Shown: positions 46,501-53,903 of the stretch, piece after piece
How the letters are laid out: each line of letters begins with the position of its first letter
Numbering within the stretch: position 1 is the first letter of the stretch
Assembly: GCA_948470475.1 (NCBI GenBank)
Contig: OX419341.1
Location: forward strand, 5,161,853-5,225,852
From: Galaxea fascicularis
Taxonomy: Eukaryota; Cnidaria; Anthozoa; Scleractinia; Euphylliidae
Reading direction: 5' to 3'
Length of the DNA stretch: 64,000 nucleotides
Translations under genes and position numbers: made by a program
The notes under the pieces: model-generated
Databases searched by the model: none
What the model saw: only the letters and a program-made list of their open reading frames with translations
What the model was told of the DNA's origin: nothing

Positions 46501-47824
46501 AGCAGATGCTGCCAGCACTCAGGTACGTATAAAAAGCTTAATTTCTAAAGAATGTGTAAAGTCTTATCGCTAAGAGAGTGGAAACCAACTGAGTTGATAA
46601 CGTAAACTGGTTCCTAAAAGACACTCGCTGAAATCTCTTACGGTTTAGGCTAGGTTATCGTTTTAATTCAACTTCATTATTGGACGTGGAAAAGTACGTA
46701 TACGGAGAGGTTTTAGCGGCGAACGAAATTTAACCATGGAAAAAATTGTTTTGTGTTTTTAGCTGATAATTCTCTAAGTAGGCAGCTGCTTACAAGATGA
46801 AATTCTTCATAATTCTGGCACATCCGCAGGTCGCTATAGCTAATCTATGCGGGTTATGTCTAAAAGAAATAAACATGCAAATATAAATATGCAAAAAATA
46901 AATATGCAATTTTTCAATTGAGTCCACTAGCAGTTTCAATTGAGTCTTGTGAAAACCAAAACGAAAGCCATTACTCTGACCAATCACAAGAAACAAGGAC
47001 AGTTCAGTGAACCAATCAGAATTTGAAGTAATTACGTGCAACCGGCGCCAAGCGCGGGAAAATGCGCGCGTGCAACTCGCGATAGGTTTTGGTTTGGCTT
47101 CTGATTGACTGATAAATTAGCTGTTGTTTTTTCAACCAATCAAAGAGCGAAGTGAAGCAAAACCAAAGGAAACGCGAATTTTACTTTCGACACTCGATTC
47201 AGAATCACTCTAAACTAGAGTAATAGAAACATGAACGTAATTAGCAGAAAATGCGAAATATTTTAATGTCGTGTAAAGTCAACTAGTGACTAATGAAGTA
47301 AAACTAAAACGGGTCTTCTTTCCTTGGCTTCTTGATGGATACGTCTTTTACAAAGTAATCTCTTTCTTCATTCCCCTTTCCTTCACACGTATATGCCTTA
47401 AGAAGTACAAATTCATGTATAAACTAATTACGCCCCTTACAAGGTGATCTGTTTCTTAAATCTACTACACATCATATTTGCCTTCAGAGGAGAATTCAGG
47501 AACTAATCACGATTTAATTTTCGCCAGGTGACGACACTTCTAAATCGTGAGAGGCAACTTTTAGAAGAACGGAAACTCTTTAATCGAGAATTCGAGAGAC
47601 TTAAATTAGAAAAGAGTCGTCCTGGACCCAACAGAATCCGGGAACCTCCTCAACGACTATCGGACCTGCTGACCACGCCAAGCACGGCCGGAGCTATGCA
47701 TGAGCCTGCAGTTCGTTTAGATTTGATGTCACCTAGAAATGATGGTCGTTTCTCAAGAGAAGCCGATGGGATTGGTTCGCGGACATTGTTAAACGGGTTT
47801 TCAAGAGACAGAGTTATTCTTTAA
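15294..47824 (+). CDS. SCLT1: SCLT1, sodium channel and clathrin linker 1 (centriole distal appendage), 25 exons, complete
   Basis: SCLT1 is a coiled-coil distal-appendage protein of the mother centriole needed for ciliogenesis; in mammals it was also described as linking a sodium channel to clathrin. Exons: 15294-15345, 16453-16523, 18556-18593, 19138-19210, 19689-19744, 20079-20202, 20418-20489, 20600-20650, 22092-22157, 23134-23204, 23702-23792, 24627-24724, 25841-25927, 26068-26158, 26579-26677, 28068-28139, 32377-32451, 33502-33650, 40653-40765, 41250-41329, 42725-42861, 44345-44404, 44942-45020, 46427-46522, 47528-47824. All junctions are GT-AG and phases close exactly: 2,298 nt, 765 residues. 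Family matches: LSPLLTEYD (about 56-64), YVELWQ (about 143-148), RDSVQM, AEKQAQLERSLREK, LREMLTAQQK then WKEES (about 590). The start is supported by HIKFLQDQVKRLN aligning with the human N-terminus. The tail (about 685-765) extends past the human C-terminus (about 690 aa). Confidence 0.93.
16552..18229. mobile_element. 1.68-kb TA-flanked element with TCTCGCGAGA arrays and 215-bp internal repeats
   Basis: Near-perfect inverted ends start CAGTACCGCTCAAATGTAAG at 16552 and end at 18229, flanked by TA at 16550-16551 and 18230-18231, so this is a pogo-type DNA element. Just inside both ends is a tandem array of a 21-bp unit starting TCTCGCGAGA (about 16580-16696 and 18097-18200, six exact palindromes plus mutated ones). 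The interior has diverged repeats of a GAAGCC-ACGC word (16,985-17,165) and a tandem repeat of period 214-215 bp with units starting near 17220, 17434, 17649 and 17864 (the last truncated). No transposase is seen. It begins only 28 bp after SCLT1 exon 2. Confidence 0.85.
17220..17990. repeat. 215-bp tandem repeat, about 3.6 units
   Basis: Each unit starts TAAGAACTTCGATAAA (or a close variant), followed in order by CTATTTCAG, CCAAATAGAACC, ATATCGAA, AGCTCGCCGG, TGCCGTGAAATTTCA, GCGCG-TGCCGA and AATGAATGTTAACGGCGC. The starts are at 17220, 17434, 17649 and 17864. The first unit is the most diverged. It forms the core of the element at 16,552-18,229 and produces several short open frames that I do not consider genes. 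Confidence 0.8.
19940..20043 (-). mobile_element. Fragment of the TTAA MITE family, reverse orientation
   Basis: Read on the minus strand from TTAA near 20044, it starts AGGGGCTCTGTCGATTTTTG and continues with GCTGTTTTCTGAC, as in the copies at 5,918 and 33,014. The far end is not preserved. It lies just before SCLT1 exon 6. Confidence 0.55.
20971..21208. mobile_element. MITE with GTTGTTCGAAAG-type ends (copy 2)
   Basis: Same layout as 6,284-6,520: GGTTGTTCAAATGCCGATAA at the left, CCAAACGTTGTT and TGATATTCTGCAAA inside, and CTAATCCTGGATTAA then TTTTGAACAAACGAACCC at the right. The divergence between copies suggests old insertions of one family. Confidence 0.65.
21721..21934. repeat. CCAAT- and E2F-rich dispersed repeat, copy 1
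   Basis: Holds five CCAAT boxes in both orientations (near 21751, 21783, 21828, 21850, 21882) around GAGCGCGGGAAAATG, which contains the E2F-type word GCGGGAAA. A second copy with the same order lies at 46,952-47,194. The two share TTACTCTGACCAATCACAAG and TTTCGACACTC. It sits in SCLT1 intron 8. Confidence 0.7.
22092..24626. other. SCLT1 exons 9-11 and their introns: content note
   Basis: Exons 9 (22092-22157), 10 (23134-23204) and 11 (23702-23792) lie here. Intron 9 holds a poly-G run (about 22484-22500) and otherwise unique AT-rich sequence. Intron 11 contains a LINE 3' end (next entry). I saw no other gene. Confidence 0.5.
24000..24262 (+). mobile_element. 3' end of a non-LTR retrotransposon (reverse transcriptase C-terminus)
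   Basis: One open frame ending in TAA at 24186-24188 encodes GCLWNNLPQDLKNGGSIGKF followed by KRGIKKV. This is the LWN-LP-x-L ... FK-x-x-(L/I)K pattern found at the C-terminus of jockey/CR1-like reverse transcriptases. A short 3' UTR with AATAAA (about 24248) follows. Only about 60 codons remain, so it is a 5'-truncated, dead copy in SCLT1 intron 11. Confidence 0.7.
25454..25612. mobile_element. MITE with GATTCACGAAGC inverted ends
   Basis: AGATTCACGAAGCTCTCC pairs with GGAGGGCTTCGTGAATCC. The symmetry runs inward over about 60 bp (TGTATCCTATGTATTGTTTT against AAAACAATACTTAGGATACA), so this could fold into one long hairpin. In SCLT1 intron 12. Confidence 0.7.
26808..26994. mobile_element. 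Foldback MITE, ATAGGCCATTTCCG family, copy 1
   Basis: The arms (starting ATAGGCCATTTCCGAATT) pair over roughly 75 bp, through TTCAAAGCGAGTCTTAGTGC and its complement, with a small loop. A relative with the same outer and inner words lies at 58,789-58,964. Non-coding, in SCLT1 intron 15. Confidence 0.75.
27484..27571. repeat. Hairpin repeat with CTACGCAGCCGTTC arms
   Basis: TCTCCTACGCAGCCGTTC pairs with GAACGGCTGCGTAGAAGA around a short CG-rich loop. A similar hairpin with AGTCTCCTTCGCAGCCGCTC arms lies at 28,978-29,030. Both are in SCLT1 intron 15 or 16 and look like solo MITE hairpins. Confidence 0.6.
28282..28840. mobile_element. Inverted-repeat element with TATAAGAACCTA ends
   Basis: GTAAACACCCATGTATAAGA at the left and TAGGTTCTTATACGAAGGTG at the right form inverted ends, with further AAGAACCTA words on both sides. 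Its interior (about 28,470-28,540) carries another small inverted repeat, GCCATATTGGACGA against TCGTCCAATATGG. A 61-codon frame inside has no recognisable features. In SCLT1 intron 16. Confidence 0.55.
30765..31013. mobile_element. MITE with AGAGAGATTAAGCATGACG ends
   Basis: AGAGAGATTAAGCATGACGT at the left is matched exactly by ACGTCATGCTTAATCTCTCT at the right, enclosing about 250 bp. A weaker relative of the left end (TAATAGAGAGATTT, then ACGTTTACCGC) appears near 42,885. In SCLT1 intron 16. Confidence 0.75.
31029..31873. mobile_element. 845-bp foldback element with arms of about 280 bp
   Basis: The left arm (31,029-31,310) and right arm (about 31,595-31,873) are inverted copies: GCCGCACACGTGAAGAAAGA at the left against TCTTTCCTTCACGTGTGCGG at the right, continuing through CTCGCGAGGC, TGGCTGAGCCAGGTTAATCG and TTGGACTTCAAGATGGC. 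The arms are full of short palindromes (CACGTG, CTCGCGAG). The inner arm carries CAAGATGGCGGC, an excellent YY1 match. The roughly 280-bp loop has no gene. In SCLT1 intron 16. Confidence 0.8.
32755..32985. repeat. AGTC microsatellite
   Basis: A mostly uninterrupted CAGT/AGTC tetranucleotide array, cleanest at about 32,790-32,835 and degenerate (ATCA, GTCGGT) towards both ends. In SCLT1 intron 17. Confidence 0.9.
33014..33356. mobile_element. TTAA-flanked MITE, complete copy
   Basis: AGGGGCACTGTCATG at the left and CATGACAGTGCTCCT at the right are inverted ends with one mismatch, flanked by TTAA at 33010-33013 and 33357-33360. A TTAA target duplication is the hallmark of piggyBac-type transposition, so this 343-bp element may be a piggyBac-driven MITE. 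Truncated relatives are at 5,918 and 19,940. Confidence 0.75.
34339..34478. repeat. Inverted repeat with TTACGGGAAAATCTCAAAC arms
   Basis: GGTCGTTACGGGAAAATCTC pairs with GAGATTTTCCCGTAACGACC, with CTTAATAACC and GGTTATTAAG outside. A second, more degenerate copy in the opposite orientation occurs at about 45,960-46,080. Sequence to its left (33,990-34,110) and to the right of the second copy (about 46,120) also corresponds, so the repeat may be about 500 bp. Confidence 0.65.
34518..34552. repeat. TAA microsatellite followed by a dispersed-repeat tail
   Basis: About eleven TAA/ATA units, then GGAACTTATAGAGCGCATTT and AAATGCGCTTTACAATG (to about 34,605). The small inverted GCGCATTT/AAATGCGC pair beside a trinucleotide tail resembles the 3' end of a retroposon. 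The family is not recognised. Confidence 0.6.
35097..35175 (+). repeat. tRNA-derived SINE fragment
   Basis: Has box A TAGCTCAGCTGG (about 35108-35119) and box B GGGTTCGACTCC (about 35150-35161). It does not fold as a good tRNA and lacks a clean acceptor stem, so it is the head of a SINE. Related heads are at 2,434, 41,765 and 41,887. Confidence 0.65.
35893..36366. repeat. Tandem duplication, 238-bp unit
   Basis: Two adjacent near-identical units start GTAATTATAGGTTTGGTT at 35893 and 36131 and share TTTCAAATCTCGCGCTGAAT and CATATTCCGTTCGGTTCATA. Degraded parts of the unit and of a neighbouring word (CCTTTGCGTATATGAATGAC, at about 36,400 and 36,555) continue to 36,790, so a longer array was once present. 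In SCLT1 intron 18. Confidence 0.8.
37636..39477 (-). CDS. Intronless NHL-repeat-type beta-propeller protein, nested antisense in SCLT1 intron 18
   Basis: One uninterrupted 613-codon frame. The likely true start is Met34 (codon ending at 39376, first base 39378), because residues from there (SAIIAAVFKASIGLIVNKGR) match how I remember related coral proteins beginning; the 33 residues before it look unrelated. Residues about 34-300 are mostly helical and charged, with no RING, B-box or TRIM zinc ligands. From about 350 to the end, repeats such as EQFIVADDGDNSVKVFD and GHIFVGGQEN have the NHL/six-bladed propeller pattern. The role is unknown; in TRIM-NHL relatives the propeller binds RNA or protein. 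Lack of introns inside a host intron suggests retroposition or an intronless expanded family. A fragment copy lies at 40,256. Confidence 0.8.
   Translation of the reverse strand: MRWLKQTALAFFQAFYSIQYCFVPFEATSLNADMSAIIAAVFKASIGLIVNKGRDAAAERLKEGDVADQKFRGIIVREIEDIKTRLDGLARMALLAAIDAFEAGVRYLYQAIDAETGVATLPVKQGIEDHLKEMSSGPVKTAALTVEIRNMEHKKLSDKTKRALSEAKERFKMAREEATKAFNNEALTTFNRVTAIRYRVMSTMLESAVATVGTTGDLTSLSVQSVLENALPECEQCLQKLHSLPDVQKNFKVELEKGLLNIKARFSKDERREIIYTVCQVNRAIYDAAKTVSKEEQVWAWPVINIGENQIDPLRDERVAKVLSKGGMEHFCVRPWSFGQDGGKNERLQIPVAIVTNSDEQFIVADDGDNSVKVFDNSGKFLHSISPRVDAEGFETLTSTICDVATDANRKLYMLISYVTRRQGDLKRRREVQVYNSTADLLLKFPVNIFERGRIAVNSTKVFVLINTVRGKGMVHVYKDDGGYVCSFGEEMLKNARNIIAYNDGVMILNQADSCIFVFTADGQEQYKFNFEGDLKDCSLGCHPDGGHIFVGGQENDTGLHSVAIYTKGGEFVRKLQLREEAVRQLEAITVTRQGRIALAVLDERYNGKVVVI
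39590..39860. repeat. Repeat resembling half of the 31-kb foldback, with YY1-like site
   Basis: AGCCCGGCGCACACTTGAGC parallels the end of the foldback at 31,029 (AGCCCGCCGCACACGTGAAG), and TTTCCTCACAGTGTGCGCGC parallels its inner arm. Within it, GAGCTATCAGCTGAGCT and GAGCTATCAGCTCAG are repeated. It ends near CAAGATGGCGGAAAACTG, a YY1-like word. It lies just upstream of the NHL-type gene and could supply its promoter, which is inference. Confidence 0.45.
40256..40425 (-). pseudogene. Partial copy of the NHL-type gene (about residues 168-223)
   Basis: About 170 bp matches 38,808-38,975 of the intact gene with only a handful of differences (AAGTCGCCAGTGGT and GCGGTTAAATGTGGTTAGAG are shared exactly). 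The frame is unbroken, with at least two substitutions (Arg to Cys, Ala to Thr). Neither side continues the homology. It is too short to be a gene and sits 0.8 kb from the parent in the same orientation, so it is a remnant of local duplication. Confidence 0.8.
41765..42025 (+). repeat. Tandem tRNA-derived SINE heads and tail
   Basis: TTAGCTCAGCTGG at about 41,774 and TTAGCTCATCTGG at about 41,895 are two box A copies in the same orientation, followed by a SINE-like tail (TTTTCTCAGGCTTT, then TTGCTTCATAACTGCG) ending near AATAAATATC. Both copies are decayed. In SCLT1 intron 20. Confidence 0.55.
43638..43648 (-). terminator. Pol III terminator of tRNA-Ser
   Basis: On the minus strand a run of five T residues follows the tRNA 3' end after a few bases, which is enough for RNA polymerase III termination. 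Confidence 0.7.
43652..43733 (-). tRNA. tRNA-Ser (anticodon GCT)
   Basis: Decodes AGC/AGU serine codons. Read on the minus strand, the 82-nt sequence begins GACGAGGTGGCCGAGTGGTT, has the anticodon loop ACTGCTAAT (GCT), a long variable arm typical of class II serine tRNAs, the T loop GGTTCGAATCC and a matching acceptor strand ending CCTCGTC plus discriminator G. Box A and box B are intact. A TTTTT Pol III terminator lies about 8 nt downstream (plus-strand AAAAA near 43642). No CCA is encoded, as expected for a eukaryotic nuclear gene. It lies antisense in SCLT1 intron 21. Confidence 0.97.
45180..45324. repeat. Interstitial telomere-like tract between direct repeats
   Basis: GGGTTAGGGTTAGGGTTAGG (about 45,238-45,260), plus degenerate units before it, is the metazoan telomere repeat. 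Direct repeats of about 40 bp flank it (TCCGCGGCCCG-CTAG followed by TCGTGACGTGGCACCTGTCA at about 45,182-45,222 and 45,288-45,324), and ACGGAAATCTTCCGCGG / CCGCGGAAGATTTCCGT give an inverted component. In SCLT1 intron 23. Confidence 0.8.
46952..47194. repeat. CCAAT- and E2F-rich dispersed repeat, copy 2
   Basis: Same order as 21,721-21,934: TTACTCTGACCAATCACAAG, GTGAACCAATCAGAATTTGA, AAGCGCGGGAAAATGCGCGC, then CAACCAATCAAAGAGCGAAG and TTTCGACACTCG. A GGCGCCAAGCGCGG word also occurs near 2,715. In SCLT1 intron 24. Confidence 0.7.
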
Positions 47825-50800
47825 TGTCGAGAAAGGGTTAAGTCTCCTTTTGGTAACACTTCATGGCTAATAGTGCTCCAATCCCAACTTTTTAAGTTCT
47901 GAAGGATATGCAGCGCCATTGACAAGAATTTTATCCTCTGACTGATCGTCAGAACCACTTTGCATAGCTAATTAAACAACAGCACTGGGAAACACTTCAG
48001 GATTTTGACCGCAAACTCAAAAGATGGAATTACATTCTGCAGTGTAATGGATAATACCGCAAGAAAGTACTACATGCTCTGTGGCTTTCATTTGAATGGT
48101 AACACTTCAAGATTTCTTCCACAGACGCAAAAGATAAACTACTTTGTTGTAGTTTTTAACGGCTCCACCACAGAAAAGTGCCGCCAAGTAGCTTCCATTT
48201 CGTTGCTAACACTGACTCCAGTCACAAAAGGAACACGCGAACAACATTTGTCTTCAAAATTTCAGGGGGTCCTTTATCTCCCAATTTCAAGTAACAGTTT
48301 AATAGAAATGTTAACAAATGTTTTCCAGCTGTGATTGTGGTCTTTACATGCCTTTTTGACAAGGACCGGAAAAATATCTAGGCTCGGCTATCCTTTTAAA
48401 ATATATTATATCTACGTGTGTTAAAGAATCCAAAACATGTATTTTGCCATCATTGTGCTAGTTTTTTAAGTAAAAATTTAAGTGTTGGGGAGAAAATAAA
48501 AAATGAAAAAAAAATTATATACCAAAACTAGATGGAATGTTTTCAGTTTGGCTTTTTCATATCTTTTAAATGTGGGTGAAGTAGTCTAAAACGGTCGAAC
48601 GTACAGGACAATTTTGGCTTGATAAAGCCGGAAAAGTCCGGACATACAGTGAAAACACCTTGTCTTCAGTTTAGCGAGTTATAAATGGAGGCTGTCTTCA
48701 CGAGGAAAAAACAAGGAATTATCTCGCCTTTATGACCGTCATTTGTTCCCATTTCCCGCTAAATCAAACTTAAGCTAACTCGAACCTTTTCTGGTTTCGA
48801 AGGTTCGAGCTGTCGCATAACTTTTTGAAGAGAACAGGGCTTTGACTTGCCTCCTCTTCAGACCGTCGAGACTAAATAAAAGAGTGACGTTAAGGCGAAA
48901 ACAACGGTTACCATTGTCATTACCATATAGAGGCATATTTTGTTTGTTATTTGCCGTAGGTGGGTCATGCAATACGAAGCCTTCAGAAGGAAGGCGCGGA
49001 TGAAAACTGGTTTGCTCTTCTTGTGTGGTACAGCATTTATCTTTCATGCGCAGAAAACCCTTTCATGCACTACTTGCGAACCAGAAAATTTAGCTTTACC
49101 TACAAACAGTTTATGAAACATCCTTTCAGATTAAGTGAATTCAAAGAGGCTAGACGACCAAAGAAAGAGAAAAAAGAGCGGTAGTAAAAGAAAAAAGGAC
49201 GGGAAAAGAGTTGAAACTGAAGTCGGTGCGCAGGGAATTTGTTAATGAATCGCCCCAACTCTGGAGGAAGTATCCACGAGGGAAAAATAAAGTGATGTCT
49301 TCATCAAGTGAAAATCTACAAGATTGTGCGCCAATCCCGTGTATTCAAGAAACTGAAAAAACCTGGAGTGCAGTGAAGCTTAAGTGTCTCAGTTGGAAGT
49401 GCTTTGCAATGTGAGAATCGAGGTGAAACGGGAAAAAGAAATAAAGGACTGTTCGTCAATGATGAGGTGAGAGACAAGTCGGGTCAGAATCGGTGATATA
49501 ACTCTTTATCTGGAAAGAAAATAAATTCAATACAAACTGTTGAGACCGGAAACAAGTCAAGTAATCAGAACGTAACTATTCATCTGGAAAGACTAATCTA
49601 GTGCAAATTGGCAAACCTAATATAACGCGACGCGTTGACGCTCGTTGTTCTCAAAATGGCATCCAGCCAAAGGAACGAAAAAGGACGCGATATCAGCCTT
49701 TCCCTGAACCCTGATTAAATTTTTCGTTTCGTTATTTTTGGCTATTTGTACCCTTACGTCTGAAGTATTTCTTTTTTGGTCTTGGGGCGTTTCAAGACCT
49801 ATTTGAATGCTTACCATTTACAGTAAGCAGTCATTGGGATGGTGGAATCAAAGTGGCTATGAGCCACTGAACTCAGAAAATGAATCGTAAACCACTCCTG
49901 ATTTTTTTGTTAGGAATCTAAAAGAAAAGCGTGGCACTTGCGTCACGCTTTACACATGTTGCCTCGATCGAAACAAATCTGTCAGCTCTGTTCCAAAATA
50001 ATCAAAATCAAGCTCCTTTATTTCTCATTACTCTGCATTATCTTGATTAAATTTGCTCTTTCATTTGGCCGTTCTCGTGATAGTGATTTCATGTCTTTTA
50101 TAATTGAATTTTAGTTTATTACCACACGCGCGAATATGCCACGATTATGCTCTTGTCGGCGGATGTACAAATGTTTACAAGCATTGAAGGAGGGTGGGAA
50201 TTGACCTCGCCGAACAAACACTCGAAGAGTCCACGAACATCGTTCGAAGAGTCGCCGAAGTTGGCTGCGCCCCCATGTGTTGGATCAGTTCCTCACAAGC
50301 ATGACGGCATTTTTGCGGTGGTGTCGGCTCGACACTCGGCATCGTTCGGCTTAGCTTCCGAAGTTTGATTGATGGAAGCCGAAACGCGGTTTGGCGGTTG
50401 GCGCTTGAAGGTAGATTCCGTCAAATTATGAAAATCGCAGTAAGGTTGGGCTACAATAGATCCTCTCAAGAGTGTTTAGTTGAAACAAACTCACAATTTC
50501 TCCAATTTAATTTTCATCTTCACAAATTTAAAACGCGACCCGACAGAATTACAATTCACCTGTCTGCGGGTGCGTGTTTTCGAAATCACAATAACTTTAT
50601 TTAACTTCGTTTAATTAACCTTGTTATGGAATTGTCAAAACCGTACTGAATTAAAACTATAGAAAATAACTGGAAAGTTTTCCAAGTGACGTTTTAGCAA
50701 AATCAAACATCCATGCATTTGTGTCGGTAAAAATTGAGGCGCCGAAAGGAAAAGTAACCGAATTTTCTCAAGCTACAATGTGTTTGCTTCCAAGGTATAA

Positions 50801-51095
50801 GTAGCCATAGACCTTCATGATTTAGAAGCTAACATAACAGTTTCGCACCAAACAAGGTTGGGTAATGTACTTAGATTTAAGGTACGCTCCAACCCCATGA
50901 AAATTCACTGAAATTTGTGGCTCGCTATTCAAGGACCCTGATCCTCGCATTTTACCATAAGCGGACAGGAGAACTCGGGTTATGCATTTTTTTTTTTTTA
51001 AATCCGAGGTACGAGTACATATCAGGGTTGTACTGAGACACATCTATGTTGTAACGCAGCCACTTCATGCTGCATACACAACGTGACAAAAGTGA
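47825..51095. other. SCLT1 3' UTR and intergenic sequence
   Basis: After the SCLT1 stop, the best polyadenylation signal is AATAAA at 48495-48500, about 670 bp downstream. Beyond about 48,530 there are several frames of 60-110 codons on both strands (for example 48,960-49,184, 49,211-49,414, 50,147-50,368). They have no recognisable domain or consistent splice partners, and I left them uncalled. Confidence 0.5.
48495..48500 (+). promoter_or_regulatory. Probable polyadenylation signal of SCLT1
   Basis: First canonical AATAAA hexamer in a suitable A-rich context downstream of the SCLT1 stop codon. It is followed by a T-containing, A-rich stretch. Confidence 0.5.
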
Positions 51096-51659
51096 TCACT
51101 TCATAATGAACAACTTCTGTTTCGAAGATGTACTTCTATCCATTTTTCTCAGGATAAAGTCACTATATTTAAAATGTATTGTGTTCCCGACTTTAAGTTT
51201 CTCGGAGGCTCTAGTTCTTTTGTTCGGTTTCGGCAACTGCCTCTCGTTCGACGAGTCCGCTTTTTCTTTGCTCTCAGGCGCCATTTTCTTGGCAAAGTTG
51301 TCTGTAGTTCTTAGCTTAATAAATGGTAGGTTTACCACGTCGCTTACAAACATGTCTTCAAACTGGTGTCTCGGTTTTTTCTTCGAGGGTTTTGCGTAAG
51401 GGTCCCTGCAAACGAGCGGCGTGTACTTGTGAAGCTCAATATGCGGCAGCTTCAACCGAAGGTTCGACTTTTTGAAGATGTCGTAATTGTAAGGGACCTC
51501 ATGTACGGTCTCTAACTTCTCTGCGAAGCAGATTTTACCCGATTTTTTTAAGCTATGCTTGTCCTTGCAGCTGTTGTTAAAAGGGAATGAAGTTCGGTGC
51601 GCTTTGGGTTTCATACCAGCGTCTCGAATAGTCCATTTTGTCTGTGTTTGAAAAGTCAT
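51096..51659 (-). CDS. Unrecognised 187-residue basic protein with possible PP1-docking motif
   Basis: I do not recognise this protein. It is a single frame preceded by an in-frame TGA about 30 bases before the ATG, so it is either intronless or a complete coding exon. It is lysine-rich with many Ser/Thr and no membrane segment or signal peptide. Residues 41-53 (GKICFAEKLETVH) resemble the R/K-V/I-x-F docking motif of protein phosphatase 1 regulators, where F is followed by acidic and V/L residues as in the GADD34 type. A conserved-looking core follows (PHIELHKYTPLVCRDPYAKP, about 72-91), then a basic stretch. This is by far the longest frame between 48 and 63 kb. Function as a PP1 regulator is only a suggestion from the motif. 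Confidence 0.5.
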   Translation of the reverse strand: MTFQTQTKWTIRDAGMKPKAHRTSFPFNNSCKDKHSLKKSGKICFAEKLETVHEVPYNYDIFKKSNLRLKLPHIELHKYTPLVCRDPYAKPSKKKPRHQFEDMFVSDVVNLPFIKLRTTDNFAKKMAPESKEKADSSNERQLPKPNKRTRASEKLKVGNTIHFKYSDFILRKMDRSTSSKQKLFIMK

Positions 51660-53903
51660 CCTGTCATTCTTGAACGATTTTGTTGTTCATTTCTCCTTGT
51701 TAGCAACGAAGTTCACGATGAACTGAACAGCTCCAGTGGCTTCATACTCGGTAAATTCAAACGAGAAACATAACTTTCCATTGCCTAAAATTCCTTTCTG
51801 GCAAAAGTGATCGTAGGGAACTTGTGGCAACCGCGTTTTTCAATTGTAAAAGTTACAGCCAATTCAACTCCTTGTCCGCCAGGCAAAGCAGTTGGTAGCC
51901 CTCTCACTTGAACAATGGTATAGGTAGAATCGTTTCAAGTTTTGCAAAAGCCCGTTAGCCTCTTGGGAAAAAAACTCTATTGTTCATTTCATATACTCGA
52001 AATGCCAGACCTGTAAACAAACGATCTTGCTGATTTATTCAGCTGCGAAGATATCGTTCACAGTCAACTGCGTTAATCCATCTTTGAAAGAAAAATGCCG
52101 TAATCTATTTCTGAGCGTTGCTTGGCTCAATTTGTTTTGTGATGGATGAGCGTTTTTGAAGGCGAGTGAAAAGTGATTTGACAGATTACCATACTCATTG
52201 CAAAATGCAAATACACTTGACAGGCGAATCTTTTTGGTTTACAACGCAAAACACCAGCTAATAGAGTTTTAAAAGGAAGTGTCAAATAAAGTGATTAGAT
52301 TGTGCTTGACTATCTTTGCTGATTTGAGCAATTTGGTAAACAATGTTGAATAGCTTTGAATGTTTAGGTGGTTTAACGTCTTAACCGCCAATGGCAGTAA
52401 GTCATTTGATCCTAAAATCCGCAGGGTTTGAAGTCGTCTGCCACTGATCCGCTTTAGTCCATTATTTATTGAAAACGCTTCAATGCCTTGAGAAATTTAG
52501 AAGCAAAACAATTATTTTTTTAAGCGGGATACAGCTGTCAACGAAAAATACGAATATCAGGTTTGTCTGGGGAATATAATTGTCGACTTGATATTTTACG
52601 TCGGGTATTAGAAAGAAAAATTCAAGGAAACAGTTAATGAAAAATCGGTTTGTAAGTACCATTGATTTATTATTAAGGGTGAGCGGTGAAAACAGAACGA
52701 CGGAAACGAGAACAAACAGCAAAATGAGAAGGAACAACATTTGTTAGAAATGACTTCAGCGTAATAAAATCCCGATTATATCCCGTTAGAAAATTAGTTA
52801 AGTAAAACTGAGGATACGATTTCTAACAGCAAACCCCTAGCTCATTCAAAAATGTAGGGTCTTCATTTTTGCTTCGATATTCTTGCATGTAACAAAATAC
52901 AGTCGAACCTCTACTAACGGCCACTTCTCTATAACGGCCACCTCTGTGTGACGGCCATTTATTTTTGTCCCGGCGGCCGGTCCATACGTTCTCTCTCATT
53001 TTAACCTCTCTACAATCGCCACCTCTCCACAACGGCAACCGCCACCAACTTATGTGCCAACAGCTAAAGTAACCTCTCGACAACGACCAGTTAATCAACA
53101 ACAGTGTGTACAAAACCTCCATTTTTCATTGTAAAAGGTCATGTTGACTGGAGGAACGAAGTCATGCAGAAATGAGCTTCTCGAGGTAGCTGATAAAAGC
53201 TACGAAGGTGTCACTGTTGCGAATGGCGAAGTTGGCGCAAACTAAACTGATGTAATTACTTTTACCTCAGGCGGTGTGCGCACTTTGATTGCGATACGTT
53301 GTGGATGTAGAATTTTCATGGTGGCGACGAGGTTCGAGCCGAATTTCCGTAGGTTTCATACTTTGTTTATTGACGGAAATATTTCTTTTCTGAAACAGTT
53401 TTGCACAATTACATAAACTAATAGTTATTGAGGTCTTATTTCTTTATAAAAACAAAAAATGTAAACGATATTCTTCGTTACAAGCTAAAACACGGAACAA
53501 GAAGATTCATCATGTTAAAGCATGTAATTTGGACCCGTTCTGTTTTGTTGGCATTTTTCTTAAACATTTAATTGTTGGTTTCTGTTTTATGTTGGATTGT
53601 GTTACGTTAAAACAGGTGCCGGTTACTTTCCTCTGCCCAAGATGGCCGTTATGGAGAAGTTCGACCATATTCGAAAATGAACAAAACGAAATGCCAGCAA
53701 AAAACCTCGGCCTTGAAATAACCTATTATTTTGATATTTTCTTATTTTTTCGCGCGCCGGTTTCTGTAAAGAGCGCGGAAAAATCTCGCTTTGTGATTGC
53801 CTTAGTCAGTGTGCAGCGAGCTGTGAAAAGCCACCACTATCAAGGAGCTTTCCTTGTATTCATTTTTATAGTCATCAGTTGTTTTCCTCTTTTTTGTTTT
53901 CAG
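51660..53903. other. Intergenic, with possible promoter near 53,640
   Basis: Besides the Tigger-like fragment, no gene is evident. CAAGATGGCCG at about 53,639 is a YY1-like word on the plus strand, 270 bp before the possible exon at 53,904, and could mark the start of that transcription unit. The 125-codon frame at 53,529-53,906 is hydrophobic and crosses the acceptor site, so I treat it as chance. Confidence 0.4.
52895..53125. mobile_element. Truncated Tigger/pogo-like fragment
   Basis: CAGTCGAACCTCTACTAACG starting near 52,902 after TA is close to the terminal repeat of the MITE at 3,877. Repeated CTAACGGCCAC / TAACGGCCACC-like words follow, as in that element's ATTAAGCGGTCA repeats. No clear partner terminus is seen. 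Confidence 0.6.
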
